Below are positions 48,060 to 59,154 of a stretch of 64,000 bases of DNA, one piece after another. Source of the DNA: Phytoseiulus persimilis (Eukaryota > Arthropoda > Arachnida > Mesostigmata > Phytoseiidae); contig CM075103.1 in assembly GCA_037576195.1 (NCBI GenBank), forward strand, positions 12,958,001 to 13,022,000, written 5' to 3'. Each line of letters opens with the position of its first letter. The stretch's first letter is position 1. Under the pieces are notes generated by a model. That model worked only from the letters and a program-made list of their open reading frames with translations, was not told the DNA's origin and made no database searches. The position numbers and the translations under genes are program-made.

Positions 48060-48560
48060 ACATCGGAAGCGTCCATCGGGAACACGAGACCCCCGGAGGA
48101 GAGAACACAAAGCAGATAAAGAGCGATGCAATGACTTTTGAGAACGATGGTCTAGAGAGAGGAAGAGTAGACCGCAGACGATCAGCAGGTACAGGAGCGG
48201 AGAAACAACGCGAAAGAACTTGGAGGGGTGAGTCCGAAGGGTTGGATCAAGGAAGTGGAATGCTTGCGGGGTCCGGTTTTCGGGGAGAGGATGAGGAGAT
48301 TGTGGGGGGAAAGAGGCAGGGCGAGGGAGAGGGTGTGAGGAATATGGAATAACGTCGGAGAGTGGTGAACTTAATCTGAATGAGCAGCATTCAAAGGAGG
48401 ACGAGGACCCGGAGGAACGTGAGCGGGACGAAGAGAATCCAGGGGAAGCGACACAGCCAACATCAAGATTGGGCAAACTCAACTGGAGTGGAGTAGGATT
48501 AGTGGAAAGTTCGGAAGAACCGACAAAGATCAGACTCGGCAAGAGCCGAGAATCGCCGAA
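48060..48560 (+). other. Purine-rich (GA-skewed) segment
   Basis: About 500 bases have a strong excess of A and G on the plus strand (for example GAGGATGAGGAGATTG and GGGCGAGGGAGAGGG). The minus strand is correspondingly stop-poor and yields a 386-codon serine/proline/leucine-rich frame (49079-47919) that ends inside the SINE. The plus strand in places reads as glutamate/arginine-rich peptide. I recognise no domain on either strand. Confidence 0.55.
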
Positions 48561-49081
48561 GGGATTGTAATACATAGGAGAATATGATCTTAGGCCCACT
48601 ATGGGAAGATGAAGAGAGAACGCGGCCAGAGAAATGTCCAGAGGCGCTTCCAGGAAACAAAGGGGAAAAATATTCAGAAAATTTTGGGGGCCCGCTGTAT
48701 AGCGCGTCTGATCCCTGTGGAACGCCCGGGCTTCTCTCGTCACTTTCTGATCGGTCGGGAGAGCATTTTCCGAAGAGGATCTACATACGTCGAGCCAATA
48801 GTAAAGAGAACGTTTTTCTGAGCAGAGCTCTTCAACTCGTGGTGATCGATAAATATAGTACAATGCTGACTCTCGACAGCATAGTGGAGCCAATATTCCC
48901 AAAGCCACAATATTCCCGTCATACACCCGTAAAAGTATTTGAATGACCTCCCATGCCGGATATCCTCGCTCAGCTCCGAGTTCGTTCCACAAAATGCGGC
49001 ACCCAAGAAGACCGGAAAGAAAAGCAAGACATCCGGAAGTGCGGGAATTCAGAAACTCGATGAGCAATGTTGGATACATAG

Positions 49082-52020
49082 CCGAAGTTTTCGGCGCGCT
49101 CCCTTTCTCTAATCCTCGACGTCACGGGTGGGAGAACCAATCAAGAGATCTGGAACCGTCCTCCAAACACAAACCGCCATTTTGGAATCAGAGCCGTTCG
49201 AGCGTGCAGTTTGCGGAGATAATGATCAGTGAGCGGCCGATCGTCCCTCGGAGCTATCAAGAAGTTCCCTGTCGGAGGCCTCCAATATCACATGGATGTC
49301 GTCAGGCGGTTCTCTAATACGATGTCGATCCACGCTCGCTTACGTCTGGCGAAAACTAGAAGTTTGACGGGCGCTTCAAGAGTGAGCGCTCGAACCTGTC
49401 ATCGGAATGGTTGCCCAAGCGCAGTAAACGCAGACCTTGACCGGCGGACAGCTTGCCCCGGAAACGGGATGCCGCTCGTTTGGAACATTCGTTCGATACG
49501 ATGTCCTAGAAAAGCAGTTTCTTGGGGGATCGAACGAAGCCATCTCGTCGCTGGGGGGGGGGGGGGGGGGGGGGGGGGGTATTCCCATGGAAACGCCGAG
49601 GATCGCTCCTCAGGTTGTCTCCATGCGGATTCTTGACGCCCTCGGATTCGAGCGAGCGTATGCTCCCGGTTATACGCTCCCTTGTGTCAAGCTCAGGTAC
49701 GACCTCTTCGAGATGGAGAAGGTTCGCCGCGGGCAAAAACTCCACTGGGACTAACTCTGGCTGAAGACGTGGGTCTCATCATTGTTTCGCTTTGTGTTGC
49801 AATGCGTGTCGGTTGGCATGAAATATCGGGTGGAGAAAATTGCAAAGAGCGTTGAATGGAATATTGAGTCATAACATGGCAGAGCTTGTTCCTCTCTTCC
49901 TTATCGGCCATTCATCCCCCTCGACAAGGCCATTACAATGACCCCATCGGAGTGAATAATAAGTTGCCGCATTGTGTGAGCAGCCATGACGAACCTTGTG
50001 CATGTATATCACATACCGTAGACAGCGATGCATGTGAATGGATGGATTCATGAATAACCGAGAGAGCGGTGGGGTGCGATTGGTCGATAACGCCGATCCA
50101 GTGTGATGAGCGTGATGAAGAAAAAATACCATTCTGTGGAGCCGTCTAGAATGAGGTCGACGCTGAGCCCTAAACAGTCTACCCAGCCCGGACAGCAGAT
50201 ATGCAGGCAGGACTTTATTGATTGAGTTGCCCGCCTGCTTCGCTCATCAGTACCGCCGTGCAGTCGTGCTCGCGCGCACAAAGAGCTTTCGATAACACTA
50301 CTCGCTGCGCGCGTCGCCACTTGGCCTCCGCTTCTCTTTCCAGCATTTCTCGTCCACTCCATGGTCAGGAGTACGACGAACGAAAATTTGGGTGCCTTGT
50401 CGGCGAATTATCGGTACGAAGGGACCGCTCTCCTCTGGCTGAAGGAATAATAATTGCCATGCCCTGTGATGGGGAGGTTGTTCGTGCAAGCTGCCAATCG
50501 AGGGACGCGAACTGCTCCGATATCGCATGCATTCAAGGCGCAGAGTTGGGCGAGGGGAGGACGAAGAATGAGATTCCCGAAAATTCGCCCGAAACGAGTC
50601 GTGCGCGCCTATATTCGCAGATGGCTTCTGGTCATTGGATTTTTCTGTTATCGTTACCCGAACATCGACTTCCCGCAGCTCCAGCTGTGCATTTGTGGAC
50701 GCGGTCGCCTGCGCGCAGCACGGAACATCGATGAAAACTCTTCTCAAAAACTCCGAGTGCATTCAGAAGAGTTCACAGAGCTCGCTTGCTCCTTTTCCTC
50801 ATGGGTGGTCCCATTTTTCCCAGCTGATGTACTCTGAGATCGGCACATGTGGACTGACAAACAGTTCGGGAGGGCGGATTGATGGAATAGGAGGAGACAA
50901 CGGGCTGCAAGCAACAAAGTCCCGCGTTCGAAGATTTATCATGTGCGACCCTCACTTGTCGTTCGTCCAATAATTATCCAGATGATGAATGGCCTTCGCG
51001 TGATCCAGCCTCTCCATGAAATCCTCGATGCCTGGAAATCACCTTCTCCAGGGTTTTTTCGTTGGTCGTGTCTAGGATCCCGACCATGGCTCCTTCCAGG
51101 AGTGTTTCCATCCTCTCATTATTCGTTCGTCGACCGGAAGCGGGATAGCTGAGACTTCCGCCCCGTTCTGAGGTTCTTACGAGACCAAGTTCGGCCTACG
51201 ATGGGAACCTCCAAGAACACTGGAAGCGATATCAATCGAGACGCGCGTATTCAAGAAGACAGAGTCGTCGGAGGCGGGATCACTGACCTGTCAAGGCGCT
51301 TCAAGCACCAAATATTCAGCCTTTCCGCCGCTAGAGTTTATTTTTAGCGATCGACCTACACGACTCTTGAATTCGCGCGATTCGCGATGTCCGTCGGACC
51401 CAGCGTCATGAGACTTGTAAACAGAAGAGAGGATAATTATTCGCATAATCCATCAGAACAGCGATCCCCCCACCGATCTATTGAAGTTCTGCGGGATGCT
51501 AGACTCGCCCTCCAAAACGGCGATCCGTACTCTTCCCACTCATTGTTTGTCTGAAATTCAGAGCGCGAACAGTGCTCAGAGAACAAATCTGAGCAACTGA
51601 ACCTGGGGGCCCGTCCTCTCCAGAAGCGGCCGCACAATGATCATCGACGCGCGCACCGGTCGTACCTAATTGATTTCGGTTCGTCGCGTTTCACTCCCGG
51701 CGACGTTTCGAAGTAAACGCGATTCATTCATCACGCAATTACGGTTTCAAGAGCTCGGGACGCTATCCGGCCGGCACAGAGTGCGAGGGAATCATTTTTG
51801 TTCATGTGGCTGTAGCCCTCGGATCGGACGGAACATAAGTTGCCGTTGCGCTCGAGCTTGGAAGAGTTTCGGCTCGAGGTTCCTGTCAGCGGTTCGAGCC
51901 CGGACCAATAGTTAAGTACGGCGAGCGAGCCGACCTAGTCCGACCATTCATCCGCAAACCAGCCGACCCATACTAATCGTATTAGATACGACTCGTAATT
52001 TCTAGAGATGCGGACTTGAC
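49082..52020. other. Gene-free stretch
   Basis: No recognisable gene. It contains the longest homopolymer of the window (27 G at 49553-49579). Frames of 100-170 codons on both strands (50222-50734 plus, 50298-50762 minus) overlap and are unmatched. A GGTTCGAGCCC word near 51893 resembles a B box but has no A box at tRNA spacing. Confidence 0.5.
49553..49579. repeat. poly(G) tract, 27 bases
   Basis: Twenty-seven consecutive G, the longest mononucleotide run in the window. It could form intermolecular or intramolecular G-quadruplex structure, and its true length is uncertain in any read-based assembly. Confidence 0.9.
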
Positions 52021-52031
52021 TATCGAAGTGA

Positions 52032-52248
52032 GTCAAGTGGATAAGGCGCCGAGCTCGGTCCGAGTCGGTCTCGTCGTCGGCGAACGAGGCGACGACGACG
52101 TCTATATCTTCTTGTCGTCTTGTGCGATGAGGACGCGGTTCTGCTACTGTGCGACTCGGCCTCCATCACAAACGTAATCTGTAAGTTTCCGGACCTGGAA
52201 ACGGGCCCGAGCTGTCGACCCAAGGCGCTGAATCACCACTTGGGCGAC
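52032..52248. repeat. Two converging tRNA-like heads (possible SINE relics)
   Basis: On the plus strand, GTCAAGTGGATAAGGCGCC (52032-52050) resembles the A-box/D-arm start of many tRNAs and SINEs. On the minus strand, CAAGTGGTGATTCAGCGCC (about 52243-52225) is a related head, followed by TTGGGTCGACAGCTCGG. They point toward each other about 170 bp apart. Neither has a clear B box. The minus copy shares GCGCCTTGGGT or a close match with the intact SINE at 47695-47967. This may be two decayed SINEs or one inverted repeat. Confidence 0.3.
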
Positions 52249-53044
52249 TGTGAGGGGAGCTGGAGCAAAAGCTTGAGAGGAGAGAGCCAGAAGGGAATTA
52301 GGAGTGCAAGGGAAACTTGGTAGTCGCAATAGGTTCCGTGCCGTGAGTGATCGGAAGGGCGATATTAATACGGGGGAGCCGTTAGAGCGGCGACTTGAGT
52401 CATTGGCGCGTTAGGGATGACGGCCGTTTTTACAGCGGCGGAAGTCGCCGCTGTTTCAGCCTCGCCCAGGGTAGCTTGGTTTCCGGTAAGAGATCGGAGT
52501 GGTGAGAGAAGCGACTTGCAAGATGAACATGTGATTTGGTGGATCGGACGAAATTATGTCCCATTGTCGTCTCGGTCATCGACTCTCTTCAACGCGCAAA
52601 GATTTATGTCGGATCACGTGGAGCATGGAAAACGCTTTTCTCCTCGGGAATACAGAGTGGAAAAGCTCGAATGAGACTGACCGAACGGCACGCGGGCAAC
52701 ACGGTTCTGAGCTGACAGAGGCAAACGAGGCACAACATCTCGACAACCTTTCGAATTCGCAACAAATGGGAGGAGTGAAACGCAGTTCAGTGATCTGCAG
52801 TACGAATCACACGTCGCGGAATGATGAGATGCGTGAATATTGAAAAAGCATGACTAGTCGCCCGCTACGAACTGCCCGGGCTTTCGAGGCCGGGTTGGAC
52901 GAAATCCGGGTCAAATATTCCAGATAATCGATCCTCGGAATCAGACTGCAGCCTGCATAATGAAGGTCGGCATTGCGCGATTCTCATCCATCAGATGCCT
53001 TATCCTTCATCTCTATTCCGGATTCGTGGTATTCTCGGGGAAAT

Positions 53045-53073
53045 TCCTGGAATCTATCATATTCATTCCAGGA
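53045..53073. repeat. Perfect 9-bp hairpin
   Basis: TCCTGGAAT and ATTCCAGGA are separated by 11 bases (53054-53064). There is no T tract after it and no adjacent recognised gene. Confidence 0.6.
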
Positions 53074-54519
53074 GACACCTGCTGGCCGCTCTCTACGCAT
53101 CGAACGAGCCGTCATCGAATCGATAGGACTGCTGCGCGCATCGTCGAGGCAGGCCAGTGACTTCTGAAGGACACCTTTGTCCTCTCAGACGTGCATTGAG
53201 ATATGCACTGGGTTTCCGATACGCAGCACCACACCGAAGTACTCTCGGAATCTTGTACGATCGCGGAATCTTCATGGAAGCACACGGAACGTTTCTTGAT
53301 TGCCCAGGGCGCCCTTCACTGACCCGTGTGGCGACACTCGGATGCTCGAACATATTTCGGTACTGGTGAGTCCTAACTTGAACCGCAAGACGAGAGCTAC
53401 GACGACGCGGTTTGGCTGTACGGATAGACATACTGATCAAAACAGAATAGAGCTTCAGGAGTCCTTAGTCGAGACGTTCTGCGGCTCACCGGATCGGGGA
53501 GAACGCGGCCGATCGCCTCCCTCAAGAAACGCGTGTCGCTCAAGGTCCGGTGCAGCCTGGGCCTAATCGATTCTCCGGTCTTTCCCACAACGTTGAGACC
53601 CCGACAAAATTTCGTGCCTCGTTTGATTTCACCCTATATGTGCCTGCAAGGTCACCAAACCCTTCAAAACAACGTTCCATAAATGATTGAGTGTCATTCA
53701 TCACACGTTGGAGGGAAATCTCTCCCTGATGGGAAGTGGTATGCAATCACTGTGCAATGCCTATAGTTCGAGTCGAGAGCTTCTCATTCGTCAGAATAGA
53801 GAGAGTGGAGAGGGCCGTTTTCAGGAAGAGCGTGGCTTCGCTTGGCAAACTCCTGATCGATCATCATCCGAGATCGAGATGCATTTCGGTCGGATTCCGG
53901 GCGTCGAGTGGTTACTTGCTAGTGGACTTTTAAATCAGTTCTCACTTTTCTCTCGTGTTGAAGCATTGAACGTTCCGCTGACCACACAGCGTGGCGACGG
54001 AGGGTTCGCGTTTCGTTTTTTAAATGCTGCTGTGATTGTGCCGCTGGGTTCTAGACTCTTCGGCCAGTCCTTGATTGTTCTCATCGACCGGGGCGGTGCC
54101 AGCAGCCTCGGCTTTGATAGTTTCGGTGAGGGCCGTTCTCCTGCGACCCTGCCTGATTCAGGACGTAACCATAACGTCGGACATTACGAGCGAAGCGACG
54201 TCCACGCAGAGAGACAGAGAGGGAAAGACAAACCTAACGAAGCCTCTCCAAACAGTCTTCGATCCAATTTCGAGCTCACGTATCCGGCTCTGTCCTCGAC
54301 TTCTGAGGACTTTTCTGAAGCTCGTTCAACGCCTGGTCAGTACCGTTCGTCGACGTTTCTCTCTCCGAGGGACTTTCTGGCTCGACTCTCGAGCTTGGCT
54401 CCCTTTCCTTCTTGGTTCTATCCTCCCTCCGACGGGCATGCGGCGAGCGTGTTTCTGGAGACGTTATCTCGCTCGCGCCCATCAAATTGGAGCTCTTCGC
54501 AGTCCCTGTCGCCTTAAGT

Positions 54520-54532
54520 CCCCCCCCCCCCC
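54520..54532. repeat. poly(C) tract, 13 bases
   Basis: Thirteen consecutive C directly after the stop of the 276-codon plus frame; read as glycine on the minus strand. Confidence 0.9.
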
Positions 54533-55423
54533 ACGCCCTGCTCATCGAAAACAGACTGATGGACCGAGCCAGGCAATTAGGGCGGGCGATTGAGCGACCG
54601 GCCAATGAATGGTGGATTACCGTTTCCATTCGTTCTTTTAACCCTCCCCTCCCACTTGATAATTTCTCGCTCGAGGTTTGTGGGGAAGTCTTTCTGCCAA
54701 GCTCTCTGGAAGAATTCTCTGTCGAACGAAGTGTTCGATTCAAGTATTTTCTGAGTGACTTCTCGGCGCTGGTGTTGTGTCGAGTTGGACAATGGGGGCG
54801 AGGATAACTCTCTCTTAAATCGATGAGTTTTTTTTCGACTCCGCGTCGTGCTTTTCCGTTTCTCCTTCTGCAAGAGCCAATCCTGCTAGCTGCAGCAGTC
54901 GACGGCGACGTCATGTGACACGAACAAAACTTTCTGAACTGAATCCTGATCTGGCGATTTCGGGAAAAGTGAATGGGAACGCAAAGAGGGTGATCAGGCT
55001 GAAGGTCGGCACTGATGTTTGTCGATGTTGCGCCCCTGTCCTCTTGACTCTTTCGCCGGCGAACCAGACCACTGCTCCAAATTCATTCTACCCGTTCCGG
55101 GCCCTTGGGAGCGTTTCTCCCCGGACGAAGATGATTCATCGTCTCCCGAGCACCAATAGAAGAGTCCCGAACAACAGAATCCACTCCATCCAGTCGCTTC
55201 AAAATGCGGATGTTTGATATCCATTGATGCTTTCCCGTAACCGGAGTCATCCTGTCCCCGATCCCCAACTCGATTTCGCGGATTTCAATCGCAAACCATC
55301 TCCTCCCGAGTGTGCGCTCAGTGAGCGCCTCCCAACAGAATTGAGCTCGGCGAGATGATGAGTTCGCGGCTTACGCTCTCAAGGTCATTGTAGTCGGGGC
55401 TCAAAGGGGGTGTTGACCCTGGA

Positions 55424-55522
55424 TGCCGAAAAATCGAGCCAGAAATGCATGAAGCCGAAAAATCGAGCCCGAAAAGCATGAAGCCGAAAGGCATGAAGTT
55501 GGAGAGCGTGAAGCCGAAAACC
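55424..55522 (+). repeat. GAAGCCGAAAA-type tandem repeats, left arm
   Basis: Irregular units combine ATGAAGCCGAAAA with ATCGAGCC(C/A)GAAA. GCCGAAAA or GCCGAAAG appears four times in about 100 bases. The same units occur inverted at about 55925-56008. Confidence 0.75.
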
Positions 55523-55572
55523 TCCTCTCCCAACAGCGGAGCGGTCGGGACTGACTTAGCGGGGAGGAATTG

Positions 55573-55655
55573 CACCTTCGTTATGCTCAGCCTACCTACT
55601 TCTTCTGCCTCGCTGTTCCGCATCTACGGTCCCTAGTTCGAACTGAGCGAAGGTG
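55573..55655 (+). repeat. Inner inverted repeat beside the left arm
   Basis: CACCTTCG-TTATG-CTCAG at 55573-55590 is matched by CTGAGCGAAGGTG at 55643-55655, a 13-bp inverted copy lacking the 5-base insert. The left arm can therefore fold either on this local partner or on the distant right arm. Confidence 0.6.
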
Positions 55656-57395
55656 TAGCTGCTACAGGAAGCAATCTGCTGAGCGCGAATATTGAAGTTT
55701 CCGAGGTCAACACGCTAGAACTGAAGAGGAATCTTCACCTCCAGCTCCAGTACTATTCGCAGAACACGCTGTTACAACACCTTGTTCTTTCTCATCGAAG
55801 AGGGAAAACCGGCATCGAAACACTGATTCTTCGCAGCAGGTGCGTGTCATCCAAATGAGTCTCACAAAGGTACAGATCTCATCCCGCCAAACCAGTCCCG
55901 AACACTCCGCCGTTGGGTGAGGAGGTTTCCGGCTCCATGCTTTTCGGCTTCATGCTTTTCGGGCTCGATTTTTCGGCTTCATGCGTTTCGGGTTCGAATT
56001 TTCGGCTTGTCGGACCCTAACCTCAAAGGGTGCCCAAACTTGGAGGAACCCTAGCTGGTAGCTTCTCACTGAGAAAAAGACGGATCCAGAGCTACTTATC
56101 GGAAAGCACTCCACTCGCTGCTACTTTCTTTCAGAGCACTTGATAGGGCGTAGCGTTGACATGAAATTAGAGTGCCCCTCTAAACCTCGGCTACACCGAG
56201 TGGACATGGTTTTGTCATTCGCCCGCCCAGATGAGAGGAAAGAGCTCTCTCCGCGCTGATGCACTCCTCCGGGAAGTCGTCCGTGGGCTCCAAGAACGAG
56301 GAGTCCTCCAGCGAAATTATCCGGGTAGAGTACATCCGAGGCGAGCGAGTGACAAACGCGGTTTCTCCAATCCGTCGCCCATCAGGTACATTGCTGAAAC
56401 CTCTGAGCTGGTTCCGGACATGACATCAAATGACCGCCAAGAAATTGGGAGCTGCGATCATACACATTACCGTTGAGCAACAGAGTTCAACTCATCGCGT
56501 TCGTTCGCTTCAACAGTTTCCGCTCTTTCCTTCAATGGATCCATCTTCTCGAGGAGCGAACCTTCGCGCACATTCCAGGTTCCTCATCCCGTCTCTCCCG
56601 ACGACGTCGCTCCGTTTGTTCCTGGTTAGACGTGTTCGCGGGACCATCAGATGAAGTGCGAGGCTACTTAGCTACTTCATCAGGAGGAAGAAACTGTGTT
56701 CCATTTTTTTTTACTTTCTCCTTCCGCGTCAGCCGTCTCTATACGCTCATTGAGTCGACGCCCGAAAGAATAGACATGCAAGGGGGATAATCAGCGCGCA
56801 GTGCGGAATAGTTAGTGAGAGCCTCGCTTTGGACCTCTTCACGTTCTCCTCGGCCATTTCATCCCTATGCAAAGCAGCTCGAATACATTCACGTAATGGA
56901 TAAGACGTAGAGGATTAAGTTACCGGATTCGGATGTCCCACCCGTGTATGCGCAAGACCGAGAAAGGAAGAGAGCGAGCTCCGCACACAATACATCTAAA
57001 CATCGGGCCCATACCACATACACTCGATGTTAGCGAAGCTCTTACGCGTCACGCAAGGATCCGATTGCGTTGAAGTTCTCACTATTCTCCACTTTTTCCA
57101 GAGTAAACGTCGAGAACAGCTCCAGTTTCTTCGGAGAGGAGGAGTTTTCCACCCTTGGAGATCGGAGGAAACTGCGACGCAACTTGGGAATGAACAGCGG
57201 GGTCCCCGATTGCGGTGGAAGCCTAAGGGGCCCTTCGTAGCCCTTCAACAGCGGCCCTTCGCGAAACGTCGTGGCGAAAATGGGGGAGGGGGGAAGCAGG
57301 CGACGACACTCCCCAAGATTTTTGTCTTGGTCGTAGGCCTCCATGTGCGGCATCGACCCCAGACCCGCCAAAGACGGTGTAAAAATGGCGTTTCA

Positions 57396-57437
57396 CCCCC
57401 CCCCCCCCCCCCCCCCCCCCCTCCCTCTCTCTCTCAA
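57396..57437. repeat. poly(C) tract, 26 bases, with CT-rich flank
   Basis: Twenty-six consecutive C (57396-57421) run into TCCCTCTCTCTCTC. It is inside plus and minus open frames that read proline or glycine runs and are not supported as genes. Confidence 0.9.
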
Positions 57438-59078
57438 AATCAGCAGAAGGACACGCCTCCCTATGCCTTCGAGTCATAAAAGACTCGATTCGAGGAGCGA
57501 AGTCTTTAAAAATTTCGGAGTCGAAGAGTCGCTCTTCAAGTTTCTGCTTCACCCTCTTGGGACGGCGGCGAGGCTCATGAAGCTCGTTACGACGGTGTAT
57601 TCTCCGAAGCGAAACCTTGATCACTATGCTGCCAAAAGCACTCTGAGCCCTTGCTATAAACAAGGAAAGGAGTCAGGGAAACGAGCTGACTCAAGTTCAT
57701 GGGATCACAAGACCATTTTCATCTCACATTCGAGTAAGGAGCTGAAGCCCGTTACGGTCACAGTATCCTCCTCTGAGCTGCAGGTCCGTGCGTCCCAGTT
57801 CCCTTGGATGAGAAAATTCCTTGTCACCGCTATTGCTCGCGGTTCAGCGGCGGCCAAGTATTTTCCGCTGAGGCGGGGTTTTTGCGTTGTCAACTAGAGA
57901 CTCAATCGGAATTCCACCCTCCAGACCGGTCGCAGCGCCTGCTCGTAGTTCAAGGGGGAGTTGCCGTACGGTAAACTGGACGACTCAACAAGAGAACGAC
58001 AGGACCCTATTAATTTAGCTTACATGACGGACAAGCTCAGTTCAGCTGAGGGCTGGCCACGATGGGAGGGAGATGGTCCCATGCTGATGCCGGGAACAAC
58101 CGCACCGGGAGCACGCGTCAGCGAAGAGCCATGAATGCGAGACAAATATTTATGTCCCGTTTCCTCGTATGGCATGCATGACAGACATAACAAGCCCCGG
58201 GCTTTGTCGCAGGAGTTCGTCATCCCCGTTCATCTTTGGTTCGTCAGCCCGCAATCGCCGTTTCCCGCCGGATCTCAAGGAACTGACATCAAAAGACTCC
58301 CGCTTCTGTTCTCAGCGAGTCGTCGGTGGCGGAGGAGGCCCAGTTGTGATCGTCTCCGTCATCACAACCACAAACAGGGCGCTTGTTGCGAAACTCTTCT
58401 TGACGTACAGTCGGCTGCCGCAGAGTCCTGCCGAAGGTGGCAAAGTCGCTGAGGCTGCCATCACGAAGGCCTCGACTGGCCAGATTCCCGCCCCCGCCCC
58501 AGCTCTCCTGTCCAAAGGCCGGCTGGCACCTGTTGCCAAGGGAGAGGTCAGTCTGGAAGGAGATGTCCGAACGGGTTGACGCTGATCTCATCCACACATC
58601 GAGAAACATTATCGCACCCGCCATATGTCATCGGTGCCGTTCTGCCGATTCTTCTCAGGGGCAACATCCTTTCAAAACTCCGGCGTCGATCTTCACAAAG
58701 ATGAACCATAAACATTATCCAAGTACATCTTCGGAAATGATAGGGACAGACGTGGTAACGCTGGACGTATTCAGCGCTTCCGGAAGTTTCCTGGAGAGGA
58801 TCGCGACAGGATCCATCGCGTGAATAATCCGGAACCAATTGACAACTATAAACGAATACTTCCCGAGAGCGACCCGTAGAGTACCCAGAGGGGAGTTCGG
58901 AGGAGGGGCGTCCCTCTGTTTCCAGAACACCCGGTCTTTTCGTGGGGCTCCCCGCTGATGGTCATCATCGGAGCTAGGAAGTTCTGGCGTTCATCATTTC
59001 ATACCTCCCATCTATCCATAAAGGGAGATGTATGAATGAGTCTCTGATGGCTGAGTGCATCAGTTCTCGTGGCAATGA

Positions 59079-59154
59079 GGCATAATTCATCAATCTCCTC
59101 ATTCATCTGCGTATCAATTCTTGAATTGATGAATGATGAATAGCGAATAATGCC
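59079..59154 (+). repeat. Imperfect 76-base hairpin
   Basis: GGCATAATTC at the left and GAATAATGCC at the right pair with one mismatch. Inner segments CTCATTCATC and GATGAATGATGAA pair less evenly, and the tip TCAATTC-TT-GAATTGA is perfect. Length and bulged shape resemble a small MITE or a pre-miRNA-like fold. There is no evidence of expression. Confidence 0.45.

Larger units (their letters stand above)
52250..55390. other. Gene-free stretch with antiparallel long frames
   Basis: Plus frames at 53687-54517 (276 codons) and 54075-54593 (172 codons) overlap a minus frame at 54276-54914 (212 codons). All three cannot be genes and none has a known motif. A 13-base C run lies at 54520-54532 and a 9-bp hairpin at 53045-53073. 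Confidence 0.5.
55392..56042. mobile_element. Long inverted repeat with tandem-repeat arms (foldback-like)
   Basis: A left arm (about 55392-55590) and a right arm (about 55856-56042) are inverted copies of each other across some 180-200 bases, separated by about 265 bases. Strings shared in inverted order include GCCGAAAAATCGAGCC, CCGAAAAGCATGAAGCCG, CCTCCTC-CCCAAC-GCGGAG, TCGGGACTG and ACCTT-GT---CTCA. Most differences are single substitutions; the outer edges are more diverged. Each arm contains head-to-tail GAAGCCGAAAA units. Long arms built of short tandem repeats are typical of foldback elements; a hairpin-RNA locus is the main alternative. No transposase and no clear target duplication are visible. 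Confidence 0.7.

Noticed and set aside
47919..49079. 386-codon minus-strand open frame
   Set aside because: It is rich in Ser, Pro and Leu because the other strand is purine-rich, it ends inside the SINE, and I recognise no domain.
51885..51910. GGTTCGAGCCC, a B-box-like word
   Set aside because: No A box at tRNA spacing and no A-rich tail or duplication around it.
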